NCBI GenBank assembly: GCA_013054445.1 | Contig: JAAMPI010000303.1 | Location: 1-43,964, forward strand | Length of the DNA stretch: 43,964 nucleotides | Reading direction: 5' to 3' | Origin: Cudoniella acicularis | Lineage: Eukaryota; Ascomycota; Leotiomycetes; Helotiales; Helotiaceae | In this document: positions 1-12,057 of the stretch, one piece after another | How positions within the stretch are numbered: position 1 is the stretch's first letter | Layout: every line of letters starts with the position of its first letter | Notes under the pieces: generated by a model | What the model was told of the DNA's origin: nothing | Seen by the model: only the letters and a program-made list of their open reading frames with translations | The model's database searches: none | Position numbers and translations under genes: made by a program

Positions 1-3000
1 CTCCTCTCTCTCCCGTTCCATCTCCTTCTCCAGCTCCCTCGCCAACTCTGCCTCCCAATCCACCTCAGCACCCCCCTCGGATGAAACACCCTTCTCAACA
101 GCCGCTTCTGGCTCATTGTCGTCACCGAACAATGAGTCCAGGTCGCCCTCAGCTTGCGCGTCGGTAGGAACGGCAGTAGGAGTCTCCTCGACCGTGACCT
201 GCGTCTCCTTGTCCTTCCGACGAGAACTCGTTTGCGACTTCCTAGCATCTTGTGGTGTAGTAGGCACATCATTATCCTCGTCGTCATCGAGAACAATCAC
301 CTCCACTGGTTTCATCCAGGGTCGATCAATCCCCTTCAGCACCGTTCGCAACGTCTCCTGGGTCGATTTTGGCACCGGGCCCTGCCGTTCTGGTGACGAC
401 GGGGATAGCGACTTCGGGGGTGGGTTGGCCTTGACCTTCTTGGCAGCACGCTTTGGGGTAGCATTCGCAGTTCGTGGGGTTGACTTACTGCTCTTCGATG
501 TTGAACCGGGTGAAAAGGAACGTCCCGGGGTGGCATTATGCTGTTCCAGTTGTTTTGAGGTGACAGATGAGGGGCCTTGGCCCGTATATAAGGGGCGCTT
601 GCCGTTGACGTTGATGACAGTGTCATTTTGGGGAAGTGTAGGCATGGTTAACACTCCGGTAGTAGCACCTCGTATGCTATTACTTCCGACACGTTTTTGG
701 GGAGGGACTTGTTGGAACTTCTCAGCAGCCGATAAAGTATTTGCAGAAGGACTGCTTGCTGGGTTGAAATTTGCTGTCGGTTCTTGGGCTTGTTGCCATG
801 GCGCACTTTGAGATGATGTAGATAGAGCGTGCAATCCGCTAGTACCTCCCAACCCTAATTGAGTAGCAGGTGTGTGTTGCTGAGAGAAAGGTGCTGATTT
901 TGAACGGTAGCCAGGGTAAGTTGGGGTAATAACACCGGGGCGCAGCGGATGCTGCGTCATGACAGGAGCAACTGGGAATGGGCCGAAAGGGTTGCTGTAA
1001 ACTTGGGCGTGTTGCTGAATGGGTTTGCTAGGTCGATGGTCGTTAGATATGGTAGTTGCATTTCTATCGCCGATGTGAGCCTCAAGATTTGCCTGAGCAC
1101 TAGGAGAAAGACTCGATGAAGAGGTTCTGCCCTCGGCTTTCCGAGAAGCTTGAATCTCCTGCAAAGTACAAATCCGGCGAAGGTCTAGCGGTACTTTGCG
1201 TTTGCAGCCAGAACAATTAACCCGTTTAACCCATATGCCAGGTAGTCGGTTGGAGGGATCCTCTTCAAGTACCCATTCTTGGTTGAATGTTGCGCAGATA
1301 GAGAACAAACCAGACCCGCGGTTAAGACAGTACCAAAAGGAATTGAGCTCTGGTTCTCGTATATGGTATTGCGACTCGTCTGGAGGAACTCGAAGACGGA
1401 GTTGCTGCACCTCTGCGTTGAGATTAGTATTTATCTCTTTGGCCAGCTCCAGTTCGGCAGCAAAGGCCTTGTTCTCTTCAACGACTTCCACCGCTTCTTT
1501 CTCCAAGGTATGAAGTTTCTTTTGTAGATGTGTGAGTGTGTTTGAGTATCGGGTCACGTCTGCAGCTCTTTCTTTCAGCCTGCCTTGATATACACAGAGC
1601 TCAATAGTGTTTTCGAACGCGGTCTTTTCGATTCTATCAGGCTTGAGATTTCGTGCTGCTGTGTCGATAATATCAGCCACACCAAAAAGAGTGCCGACAT
1701 TTCCTTCGACATTCCCTTCTAGGATATTTGCTGTTACACCTTCACAAGATTTGGCAGTTAGTGATTGACCATTAAATAAGTTGGAGGAGGTAAAGCTCAC
1801 CATGTTTCTTCTCTATTTCGTTTATGGCAAGACATAGCATATACTCCAGAAATTTTGTATCCGAATTGACCTTCGTAACTAGAGAGTCAAATGTGGTCCT
1901 GAGTTTCTCGGGGACTTTCGTTGCTTCAGAGACATAATTTTCACCGATAACTTTGAGTCGACGGTCTCGAAGTTCACCAATGGTCGCTAGAGCGAAAACC
2001 GCTCGCGTCGACTCTAAAAGAGCTAAGCTGGCTTTAAGTGAGATGTCCATTTCGCTGATCAACACAGGAATTCGGCGTGTTAGTTTGCGGATATCATTTT
2101 CTTCTTGGGTAGAGCTAGCGCGGTCTGAAGCGAGGCTGTGCGCGGCTTTGGATTTCAGTTGCATGCCCTTCTTCTTGCCGGGCAAGCTTGATTGCGGCTC
2201 CGCATTTACAACACGACTCCGACCAATTCTTTCACCGGAATTTTCCAAGGATGACTCCCGTCGAGGCCGAAGTAAGTTCCTTTCTGTTTCCACCGATGGA
2301 AGAGGATAGTCAGGGTCAATGTGGCTTGGGTCCCCCACAGGTCTTGTCGTGGGCGAGGGTAAGATTGGTCTCACAGTTTGGGGCCTATCAACCGTGGAAC
2401 TCCTTGAAACGCCATGACCTGGATTGTTGGCTTTAGGGGTTGGAACGGAGGAGTGAGTGTCGTTGAAAGATGCTTCGATATCGCGTTCCTGGAAATTTGA
2501 ACTTTCAAGACTAGCATCAGAGAGGAGTCGCGGATCTATGGGGATAAGCTCCTGAGAGAATGAGGCTGGAATTTGCAAGCGCAGACTAGTCTCGGTTGAC
2601 ATGCTAACGGACGTGGCATTTTTGTTGGAGTCTGTAATGCTGCTGCCATAACCAGAGTCTGCTGGACTAAGGATAGAGTCTATTTTCCGAGCAGCGGAGC
2701 CATCCTGATCCCTGAGTCTTGAGGATGATACCTATGGCAAAGATTTAGCTCTGTTTCTCAAGCGTTCTGGGAGACTTACTGATGTATTGACTTGTACAGG
2801 AGCTAGAGGCGACCGCGCCGATCGAGATCCCGCCGTAAGTTCTCCCCAAGAATGTAACGGTTGCAGCAGCTGACTCTCATCGTCACGGAACAGGGTACGT
2901 AACCAACTACCTTTCGGTTTTAAATCATCTCCCCTCGTGCCAGTCTGGGGCAGAGTTGGGGAAGCCTGGAGGTCTCCATTTTGAACGGAGTGCGCTTGGC

Positions 3001-3577
3001 CAAAAACCACGCGATCACTGGGTGGTAGTGTAAGCCCATGATCTGGATATATGTTCCCGATTTGAGAGAACGAGGCAGAAGCATAATTACCTTCTCCTTG
3101 AATATGGGCCTCTGAGAGGCTGGTTTGGCTTTGGCTATGCTCAAGAGGCGCGGGCGCCATCATATCAATTCTTGGACTGACCTGTCTGCAGCGTCCAATT
3201 CAGGACGGGGAGGAGAGAAGAACGACTGCTGTAAGTTTCTACCACCTTTGAAGAGGGCAGAGTTGCTTGGAAAGCCTCTCTCAAAAGTGTAGAAGGCTGG
3301 TTGCTGAACAAGACATAGGACTGGTCCCTTGAAAATATGGGATTTTTGTCGGATAGTCTCGCCGCTGATGTGGTACGTGAATCTCGACCCTTTCTTGTCC
3401 GTCAAACGTCTGGGGTGGATTAAAGGCACACCGTCAGGCCGGATGAGGCTCAGTCTTACTGGGTTGGGTTTGAACAAGCACGCAAGCGCATAGACGTGGA
3501 GATGGAGATGTACAGACGGGAGAGTTCGGATCTCGGTGACGAAGTTGAGGTTTCTCAATTGATTGTGGGGCTGAGGG
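1..3577 (-). CDS. Hypothetical coiled-coil protein, partial (3' end off window)
   Basis: I do not recognise the family. The open frame runs on the minus strand through at least four exons (about 3577-3182, 3134-2780, 2731-1801, 1730-1) joined by introns 3135-3181, 2732-2779 and 1731-1800, the last with a CACTAAC branch site; frames close at all three. The 5' end is unresolved: no in-frame ATG lies in the first exon read, so an upstream exon is likely, and the acceptor at 3578 is only a candidate. Visible parts are an N-terminal region of about 130 residues without low complexity, a long Ser/Pro-rich linker, a helical coiled-coil stretch (about 1420-1620), a short Cys-rich patch (about 1190-1340, ending CSGCKRK), a basic Lys/Pro-rich segment and an acidic C-terminal tail (DLDSLFGDDNE, then Glu-rich). 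A chromatin or transcription role would be a guess. It is divergent from LST8. Confidence 0.6.
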
Positions 3578-4023
3578 CTGGTGCCTTCGGTTAGCAACCA
3601 CCGTAGTCCCAATCCCGAATAGTGTCAAAAGGACACTCGGACCAAGTTCCTGTTAGTCAGCTCAAGCAGGTGTCCAATTGGGTGGCACGTCTGGCACATC
3701 TGCAGCGAGGGGCCATCCTTGCGTGGCTTTGGGGAAGCTCATTTGCTGCTGCAACGTCAGAATTTATCTGGAGCTTCATTTTGCTGGTGGCTATATCGTT
3801 TTGGAAATTCTTGCTCTTATAGCCCAACTTTTTGCACGTTCTAATTATTGTTGATAGAGGCGGCAGGAGAGAGTCAAGTTCGAGATTCCAGAAGCATTCA
3901 TCCAGCAGGGTGAATTGAAGGCCGACATGTCGGTGATTCTGTGCACAGGTGAGCTCAAGACAGCCTTCCCTCCTTCCTCCCCTCAAGCTCAAGCTCTTCC
4001 CCACCAAACCCCTCTACTCTAAT

Positions 4024-4062
4024 CCCCCCTCCTTCCCTCCTTCCCTCCTTCCCTCCTTCCCC
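4024..4062 (+). repeat. CCTT/CCCT pyrimidine tract upstream of LST8
   Basis: This is a near-perfect tandem of an 8-nt unit (CTTCCCTC) that ends about 55 bases before the LST8 ATG. Long CT tracts are common in the promoters or 5' leaders of highly expressed fungal housekeeping genes. A function here is inference. Confidence 0.8.
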
Positions 4063-4117
4063 AGCACACTGCACCAACCCCAACGCCATCTCAAGCTCTG
4101 CCACACGCTCTTTCAAA

Positions 4118-5233
4118 ATGTCGTACAGATACAATCAGGTTGCTGACGAGATGTGTATCTTGGTCACAGCGGGCTATGACCACACAATCCGGTAAGGTTG
4201 CTATCTGAAGTTTGGTTGGCGATGTCTGCTAATTGATGTCCTGTCTAGTTTCTGGGAGGCGTTGTCTGGTATTTGCTCTCGAACTATCCAACACTCCGAA
4301 TCACAAGTCAATAGACTGTGTATCTCCCCCGACAAGCGCTTCCTTGCTGCCGCAGGCCATCACAATGTCAAATTATACGACATCAAGTCTACAAACCCCA
4401 ACCCAATCCTCACTTTCGAAGGTCATACAGGCAATGTTACTGGTGTCGCGTTCCATTGCGAAGGAAAGTGGATGGTAACCTCTTCAGAGGATGGCACAGT
4501 CAAGATTTGGGAGACGCGTAGTGGCACTGTCCAACGTAGCTATACCCATGGCCCATCTGTCACTGATGTGGTCATTCACCCAAACCAAGGCGAGATTATC
4601 AGCTGTGATTATGGAGGAAATGTTCGTGTCTGGGACCTTGCTGAGAACAACTGCTCTCATCAGCTTATCCCTGAGGAAGATCAACCAGTTTCAAGCGTCA
4701 CTGTCGCAAGTGATGGATCTACTCTTTGTGCTAGCACCAATTCTGTAAGTTTCTTTGTTGGGTTTGCACCAATTCAGCTAACAAAGGCGCAGGGCAATGT
4801 TTACGTTTGGCACCTTCTGCAACTCCGAGAAAAGACGCAATTGATCCCTATTACTCATTTCAAGGCCCACAACTCGTATATAACCAGAGTCCTCCTCTCT
4901 CCTGACGTCAAGCACCTTGCAACATGCAGTGCTGACTGTACAGCTAAGATCTGGGAGGTAAAGGACCTAGAATCGATGATCCCGAAGCCAGGCCAGCCTC
5001 AAAACAGCAAAGCCACCGAGCAACCTTTCAAGCTTGAGAGTACTCTGACCGGTCACCAACGCTGGGTCTGGGATTGCGCCTTCAGTGCCGATTCCGCATA
5101 CCTAGTCACAGCTTGCTCTGATCACTATGCACGCTTGTGGGAACTCCACAGCGAAGCAATTATCCGACAATACAACGGCCACCACCGGGGCCTCGTCTGT
5201 GTTGCTCTTAACGACTACTCCGAAGCCCGCTAG
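4118..5233 (+). CDS. LST8: LST8, WD40 subunit of TOR complexes 1 and 2
   Basis: LST8 is the beta-propeller partner that binds and stabilises the TOR kinase domain in TORC1 and TORC2. Three exons (4118-4191, 4249-4744, 4793-5233) give 336 residues; the introns are 57 and 48 nt. The second intron is a multiple of three and lacks stops, so an unspliced reading would be falsely open; conservation across NS-GNVYVW shows that it is spliced. The protein starts with an AGYDHTIRFWEA block, near-identical in arrangement to animal mLST8. WD repeats follow with VKLYDI, VKIWET, VRVWDL, VYVWHL, AKIWEV and ARLWEL ends. The C-terminus has the typical GHHRGLVCVALND. Length matches the family (about 310-330 residues). 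The ATG was chosen because the exon before the first intron encodes the conserved N-terminal AGYDHT strand. The gene looks intact. Confidence 0.96.
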
Positions 5234-6991
5234 GTTTCCCAAAGTTTGTTTTTATACATGGTATTCTGCAGATGGTTCTCTAAAGATGATTTTCCATGGA
5301 TTGATTCTCAGGATGGTTCATTTTAAGGACAGTTCTCTCTCGAAAGCTTTCTGTGGATACAATTACAATACGTTCATGGCGTTACGGAAGGATGGATGGA
5401 ATTGATTGAATTGAATGGAATGGGATTGGAAGGCATAGCAAGGCGTTAAGCTGGCTTCATACCCTACAGATGAATGAATGAATCGATGAATTGACTGCGC
5501 TTTAAGCAGAGACACTTGACAATTACAAAATTTATTGGTGTGAAATGAAATCAATAAGTTACGGAAGGGATTTGCATTCAATGTACAAAATCTTCATGTC
5601 TTTCCCCATCCATTCCCTGCAGTTATCATTTGTAAACTTCGGGCGGTATAAATATTTGGTAACAGCGAGACGTACGACCTGGAAACTTCAACACGATAAA
5701 CGAGGGGTTATTTAACCAAAAGGTCGCATAGATCCTGCTAGATGCCTGCTGTTGCTGTTGCTAAAGAACTTGGAAACGAGTTACTGGAGGAGTGTGTGAC
5801 GGAGTTGCAGGGTCTAGGCTGGAAGTGGTTAGAGAGTGAGGGTGAGGTAGGTAGGTTCTTGTTTGCTTTCTTACTTTGTAATGAATGTTTGAGGGATGGG
5901 AGCGTGGGGGTAGGTTAAAGAGTGAACGAATGAACGCATGTATGCACGACAGCAACTAAACGATTTGGCAGCAGGGTCGTCTATTCAGACTATTCTTCTT
6001 CTGTTTTAAGCTGTCGTTTGAGGGAGCAGTTACGAACGTAATGTACGGCTACTGGCCGTCACGGCTGTGTGACAGCAAGTTCAGGAGTTACGCCCTACCT
6101 ACTACAGCGAGGTGTAGATTGCTAGCTTTTTTTTAAAAAAAGAAACAATGCTCATCTTGTTTCCCAAGACTAGGGAGGGGACGGCATGAGTCGTAGTAAT
6201 AAACCCCATTGCTCTTAAAATTCCTCCAAAGGGAAAGTGGTAGGGAGGGGTGGACGGGGGCGGGGGAAGAGGGGAAATGATTCAATTAATTGGTTGCTTG
6301 TTCACTTCTAGCGTTACTATGCGTATCTAGGTAAATCATTGTCGTCCAGTGAACAAATCTTCCCCGCCTGTTCCTTATTAGTCCTTCCTGTTCTACTCCT
6401 ATTATTTTATTGCATTGAGCCCTCCTGTTCCGTTCATATGGGTAGTGGCGTTCCTTTGCTATCCTCTCCTAAGGCCAAGGAACATAAACCGCGGGGAAGG
6501 CAAGACGACAATGTCGGCTTGGAGTCTATAAAAGTCCTATCCCTCCTCCTCATCCACCCTCTTCTCTCCAAGCCGCAAACGTGCTAAAAAAGGACTTCAT
6601 TAGAGTCGGGCTGCATGCTACAGAAGTCGAGTGGTCGGCCAACAATTGAACAATCTACCGAGCGAGAAGATAACCGTTTTGGCAGGGCTAGAAGTTTGTC
6701 TGCTAGGTTATTTGTGATTTTTATTGTATTTTGGTACTCGTGTAGTCAGAGAGCTTTAGAAGACTTCTTTTTTAAAAAGAAAGAAAGATGTGTTGTTGAT
6801 TTTTTAGTTGCCGTCGCGGTATTTACTCGTTTGTTATGTAATTCATACGAGCACAATCTAAGTTCAATAGCACTCTGATCCCTCCCTAGGACCTGGCTTC
6901 CTAGGTCCTCGATTCCTATAGTGATTAGTTTATGAAGAGTAAATACACATATATAAGAGTAGTAATGATATAGTGCGTCTTAATTAAATGA
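5234..6991. other. Intergenic, no gene seen
   Basis: This stretch holds the presumed LST8 3' UTR and non-coding DNA. I see short simple repeats (GATT/GAAT runs near 5398-5430, ATGA units near 5469-5485), an A/T palindromic run near 6126-6141 and a G-run block listed separately. ORFs here are short and have no recognisable content. Confidence 0.6.
6243..6274 (+). other. G-run cluster, potential G-quadruplex
   Basis: Five runs of three to five G lie within 32 bases (6243-6245, 6247-6250, 6256-6260, 6262-6266, 6271-6274), with loops of one to five bases. This satisfies the usual G3+N1-7 four-tract rule. No neighbouring gene start makes a role obvious. Confidence 0.5.
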
Positions 6992-9021
6992 CTATTTAAT
7001 ATGAGCAAATATCGCACAAGACTCAAAATCTGTCATAGCCTCACCGTCTATAAACCGGTGCAAGAAGCAGTCTCTAGTTAGCTTATAATAACCAACAAGA
7101 CCATCTGGTCGTAATATAAGCGGACAACGGCCCCCTCTTAAAACAAATATCTCATCACCCTTCCGCAATCTAGCTAGTCCTATTCCAAATGGCCATTCTT
7201 AGTAATAAAGGACCTTCGAAGTATTGTAGCGCTCTCTAAGGCGTAGTAAAACCTATCCGTTTCCGCCGGCCAAGAGCCATCAAGAATGCGCGTTTGCCAT
7301 TATCTGTGTTCCTTGTAGTCGGCTTCTGAAGCTCTCTTAAGGGAAGTAGTCACTTTGCCGTTTGCAAGGGTTCCGAATGCGTCCATGAGGATGGGCTCCA
7401 AAACGCGGTCCTTGCTGTCTCTCTTCCCCTATGCGATTCACTTCTGCAAGGCCAGGCTAATCCTTGGGGATTCCTTAGCCCATATCCATGTGTCTTTCAT
7501 CTCCAACTCTGGTCACAACATCAAAACATATCCCACGCTCTTTTAAGACATAGCTCTCGGATACTTCAATGAAGTTGGGTTGACTGAGTTGGCTGCTGCA
7601 GGCGTTGTATAAGGGGTACTGATTTAGGTGCCCTTGTTGCCAGCTTAGCTCAGCTATAGGGAATGTCCAGTCAGGAACCCATGATGGTATTATTAGGCTG
7701 TTTATTGGCTCATCGACAACCCCGAGCACATATTTAAGAGCCTCCAGTGAGTTAGATTCATGAATGAGCTTCGTACATAACTTCACGTAGACGCCTTGTG
7801 TAGTTTCTGAATAAGAAGGCTTGATGAAAGTCTGGCTTTGCGGGCGGATCAAACTGAGAAGACCAAATATCTTGTTCTGTGGGTCTGTATCCTGGCGATT
7901 CCGAAACGAGTTAAGACAGGTAAGGATATATGTTGCGACTGAGGATATATGGAAGTGAAGTTGGGTTGCTGAAAGAGTGTGGATTGCAAGTCTGGTCTAA
8001 TCTAGTCTACAGAACAGCTTTTGGTGGGAGCTGTGTCCCTTATTTATAGGCTTCCGGTGCCCACATGCTACCGAGGTTCCTGCTCATCTTCCTACGCATA
8101 AACTACAGTAGTAGCTTATGCCTTGGCCCATATGATCAATGGCATCGTAGGTTCTAAAGGCATAATCATCACAGCCGCTTCCTTAGAATCCTTCGGGTAG
8201 CGACCCCTGAGCACGTGACTGGAATCGCTTTCTCAACAATATATCTATTGCGTGGATACAGGTCCCGACTATTCTCAATAATCGAAATGGCTTGAATGAA
8301 CTTATCAATGTGCAGCATATGCTTATTCGCAGTATCGTTGTGAGAGATATAACACGGCAAGGACAAATGTGTCTGCAGACTTTTGGTAGCGTCTGCGAAT
8401 ACTCTCCAAGACCAGGTTTTAGAACCGTAGAGTACGACAAGGTTCTTTGGGACGATAGACTCTTGCACTGTCCAGATACGGGAAAACCAACTCTGTGATG
8501 TGAGCTCTTCTGTTGTATTGATATACTTAGGAGTGAAGTTAATTCCGCTAACAGGTGACCTCCAGTAGCCCAGTTCTCGAGGACCTTGATTGCGGTCTTC
8601 ATGCCCTTCGTTGACTCGCCTCGCCAGAGCCAGCAGGTTTTACAGCCCTGGTATATGGCTCCCATGAGGCGAACTTGGGAACTGCGTTCGTCCATGTCGG
8701 TTTGGTTGACACAAAGCACATCAATCCATAGAATTCTAGGATGTTCCTTAAGTCTCAAATGAACTAAAGCCGCATAAATATTTTTGCCGACTTCCATGTC
8801 GCGGCTGGACAAAGAAATGCTGAGCTTGCTATTTTGATCTTCCCAAACGTAGGAAAGGGCCTCATAATACGGTTCTTGGAAAAGAGAAACAATTGAAAGA
8901 CTTGTGCAGATACGTTGACGATCCGGAGGCAGTGGGGGACCTAACATGAGGAGTCGTATTTCCCTTCAACAGGGGCAAAGTTTTGAATAAATCGGGGGAA
9001 GGCTGAGGCTGAGGTCGCCAT
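6992..9021 (-). pseudogene. HET-domain (heterokaryon incompatibility) gene, frameshifted
   Basis: HET proteins trigger cell death after fusion of unlike individuals. Pieces of one such protein lie in order on the minus strand: an ATG at 9021 with a short leader, then EIRLLML, YEALSYVW, WIDVLCVNQ and the ERSSQV block (HET core, 8940-8600), then SWFSRIWTVQES (about 8500-8450), DPQNKIFGLLSL (about 7880), WVPDW (about 7680) and the typical C-terminal part with RSFIT, RKGDEIFVL and DGEAM, ending at the TAG at 6992-6994. They sit in different frames. Single-base losses are needed near 8962-8964 (a G run), 8559-8563 and 7186-7189. Stops fill about 8010-8170, and 7270-7477 has a premature TAA plus further stops. 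No splice sites explain these shifts, although an unusually long intron at 8010-8200 cannot be excluded. I read it as a decayed copy; repeated one-base sequencing errors are the alternative. Confidence 0.82.
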
Positions 9022-10597
9022 GATAGGTTCAAGATGAATTCAGGGCTGCTGTCTCTTTCTTTTTCTGAGCAGAGTTTTCTCGAGGCTATTGTAGGTGTAG
9101 TGCACGTGGTGTAGTATATATGGGTATGATTCAAAGGGCTACACTTTTGCATAAACATAATTCGTCTATGCAGCGCCGCGAAGGGGGTGGAACTGCCTGA
9201 TTTGGCCTAGAACTATCAATCGCACGCTACTAAAGGTATATTTCCTAAAGAAAGTTTATAATTATATTAAGAGAGTCTAATTAGGCGTGTTTTTGGTAAG
9301 CTATATAGGCTATTATCTTCCTCGCTACTATTCGAAAAAGGCGCCGTACGACTCTGCGAAATCCAGAACAAACGACAAAAGCAAGGATGTTTTTGAGAGC
9401 ATGTTTTAAGCCTTGTTCAAAGATTTTATTATAATTTTCTATGTATTCTTAAGGCATATTTTGAAAAGTAGCCAGTTAGAAGTTCCGTAGATTGAAGAGT
9501 CAATGGGGGTTGATTGCCTTTTTGATATTCTTTTCGAAGCATTGCTCGCAACCCTTAAGATATATCGAAAGTGTTCGCCGAATAGCCGCATGGCTAGTAA
9601 AGTTGCTAGGCTGCCCCCGGCCCATTCCCCAACATGAATTTAACAATATACAAGAAGTGATGGCAATAGATCACATAAAAAAAAAGAAGAAAAAAAATAT
9701 AGCTAATGTGCCTACCGCCTTGTCAACTTTGCATTGATAAATCAGTCCACGCATGAGTCATATGCCACTGATGCCTTGCCTTGATAGCGCTAGAGCCTAG
9801 ATGGGCCGAGCCGGAACTACCGACCAATTACCTAGGGTTTCCGTTAGGCTGCTATCGAGGTGCTGGGCACCAAAAGGCGATGCCATTCGCTCTATTTCTT
9901 CGCCTGTGTACCTAGGCACTTCTTCATACATGGTATCGAGATAACTCCAGACGCAATGGTCCGAATAAAGTACGGGTCTGACGCTTCAAGCTTATTTATG
10001 CAAATCAAACGCGTCCGGAAACCATTTGTCATCCAGCTCACCTTTCAATCTACTTCGCCAGTGCTCACGATCCATTCACGGGCTATCAGGGCTGATCGTT
10101 TTTAGATTAGTCTGGAAAGAATTTCTTTTTGATTCTTGATAATGAGTTAAGAAGGCTAAGAAGCTTCGTTATAGAATGTGCGAGTACCTCGTCATAACAA
10201 AAACGTATCGTGGCTGTCCTAGCTCGTGCAATACGACCGAGAGAGTCTTGCATCTGTGTCCGCAAGCGCGAACTTCGGGTACACAATGCTCAAACCCGAC
10301 AGATAGACAACAGGGCCAGAGCACGAACCGTAACTTGTGCCCCAACCACAGAGACGAGGGTTACGCCGAGCGCTAGACCCTCTCTTGCTCAAAAGTCAAG
10401 TAGGAGCTCAATGGGTGCTTGAATTGAAGCTCCAATTTTGTGGGTTATGACGGCCACCCGAGACAGAGCAAGGCTTGTTTTGAATGATTGAGGCTTTTAA
10501 ATAAGAATATTTGATGTTACAACGTAAGAGCAGTGCTCTTAATCTTGTCATTCACGGTGCATTGGATGAGAGGGAATACGACTGGCAATCTTACAAT
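9022..10597. other. Intergenic, no gene seen
   Basis: This is AT-rich DNA upstream of the HET relic and downstream of the kinase gene. The stretch 9230-9480 has the TpA-rich look of old mutated repeat DNA, and an A-rich tract lies at about 9678-9700. The short ORFs at 9860-10105 and 10176-10422 show no recognisable domains. Confidence 0.5.
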
Positions 10598-11610
10598 TTA
10601 TGCCATATTTTGAATGAAATCATATATCTCTTGAGCAGAGGTTATTTCAGAAAGCCAACACCGCTTGATGATGCTTCCACATGGTATGTTTGACACATCA
10701 GGGAACTTCTGAGTTCTGTAGTTGTTTTCAACTTCGTCACTACTAAGTTCCGGAAACGGGTGTTGGCCTGTCATGATACAATAGATGGTGGAGCCAAGGC
10801 CGAACAGGTCATCTTGTATCGTTGGTTGGCGGCGCCAATCCACGTCAGGCAATGAAAACCTTTTTCCTACACATGCTGACGCTCGAGAGCCTTCGAGGGA
10901 TGAACCACTGAAGTCTGCAATTTTGAGACCGAGATTCAAGTCGAGAAGGAAATTCTTAGGCTCAAGGTCACAATGAACCACATTTGCAGCATGTAATAAT
11001 TGAAGTGCTTCAGCCGCCTCCTGTGCCCATTGAAACCGTTGAGTTGTAGAAACCGAGTCGTTTTTAACGAGCAGAAAGTCCTTCAAGTTGCCATTTGGCA
11101 TATATTCCATGGTAAGTGCGCAATGTATTGGATCCCAATCAATTATTCGAACTAGGCGGGGATGCCGCCCCAGCCTTTCGTATATCTGATTTTCGATCGT
11201 TATTTCCCTCCGGCAGTCGTCTGCCCCAGAGCCAGGCCATGGCGATTTCACCACATTGCCCGATGGCAGGCGTTCTATAATCCCCGAGGCACCGCTGCCT
11301 AAAAATTCGCCCTTGGCTTCCCGCACGTAGGTTTTGATTTCGTTGGTAGGTTTGATGTCATCGGCATTTATGACAGTTGAATCCTAAGAATTATCTGTTA
11401 GAGAATTGGCTTGGGTTGAAAAAGCCTCTCGTGGACTACCTGGCAGAAAGCAGGACTTCCCCGACCACTCTCAAGAACTTTGTCAATCGAAGTCCTCTCA
11501 TCATAATTCCCCAACAGCCATGATGTCGTACTGATTATGCGAGCAAGGAGGGTCGAAAACCAAGGGAATGTTCTCCAAATTGGCCAGCTGCAGATCCTGG
11601 AGAAAGACAT
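10598..11610 (-). CDS. Small Ser/Thr protein kinase-like protein
   Basis: Two exons (11610-11440 and 11383-10598) joined by a 56-nt intron with a CTCTAAC branch site give 318 residues. After a hydrophobic N-terminal leader of about 57 residues (possibly a membrane anchor), the kinase fold is complete. The glycine loop is LGSGASGI, the ATP-site Lys lies in VVKSP, the hinge is MEYMPNGNL, the catalytic loop is HCDLEPKNFL (Asp and Asn kept; HRD reads HCD), the metal-binding Asp lies in ADFSGSS (DFG reads DFS), and the C-lobe has DDLFGLGSTIY and a CW motif. The HCD/DFS variants occur in a fungal-expanded kinase group, so I infer catalytic competence but not substrate. The start is the first ATG in the leader exon; an upstream ATG at 11625 stops after three codons. 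It lies between two decayed genes but is itself open. Confidence 0.85.
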
Positions 11611-12057
11611 TGTTATGAAGACATACGGACACGGTGCGAAGCTAAGCTTCCAAGTGTTCTCGATGAGATGGAAGGAATTGTTTAGTTTCTATTTAGTGGA
11701 GCCGTGGATGTATGCGGGATGGTTTTGTGAAGCTTCTGAATCGTTGCCAAGGCAGGGCAAGCGCTTGTGCGGATGCCTTATCTTATACCTGAGGCTGCAG
11801 TCTGCGGATGTATCACGGCACGGAAGTGTCTTGAAAAGGGGCTCGGGAAGAGCGGCTCGGTTCGGAAAAGTCCCGAATCCCCCAAAACGACAGTTTCTCG
11901 CCGCCATAACAAGGGATCTCATGCGCACCACCCCTTCACAGCTTCGACAGCTAATAACTGCAAAGACACGTTTGAGGAGGTTTTCCAAGCCAGCTTTGAG
12001 GCACATTGTATGTTGCTTGAATCCCAATGTCCAATGCGCTGTTCCCAGTAAGCTAAT
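11611..12057. other. Intergenic or 5' remnant of the DUF6604-like pseudogene
   Basis: This is the promoter region of the minus-strand kinase and the possible 5' end of the following plus-strand relic. An ORF on each strand crosses it, but neither shows family motifs. The missing N-terminal domain of the downstream relic may lie here in unrecognisable form. Confidence 0.4.

Noticed and set aside
116..811. 231-codon plus-strand ORF at the left edge
   Set aside because: It is antisense to the C-terminal exon of the minus-strand coiled-coil protein, whose frame has a coherent basic then acidic tail. The plus-strand reading has no recognisable features.
3622..3822. Plus-strand ORF with a hydrophobic end upstream of LST8
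   Set aside because: It is short, has no homology that I recognise and lies in the probable divergent promoter.
10598..11610. Calling the kinase a pseudokinase because of HCD and DFS
   Set aside because: The ATP-site Lys, catalytic Asp and Asn and the metal-binding Asp are all present, and the same variants recur in a fungal kinase group.
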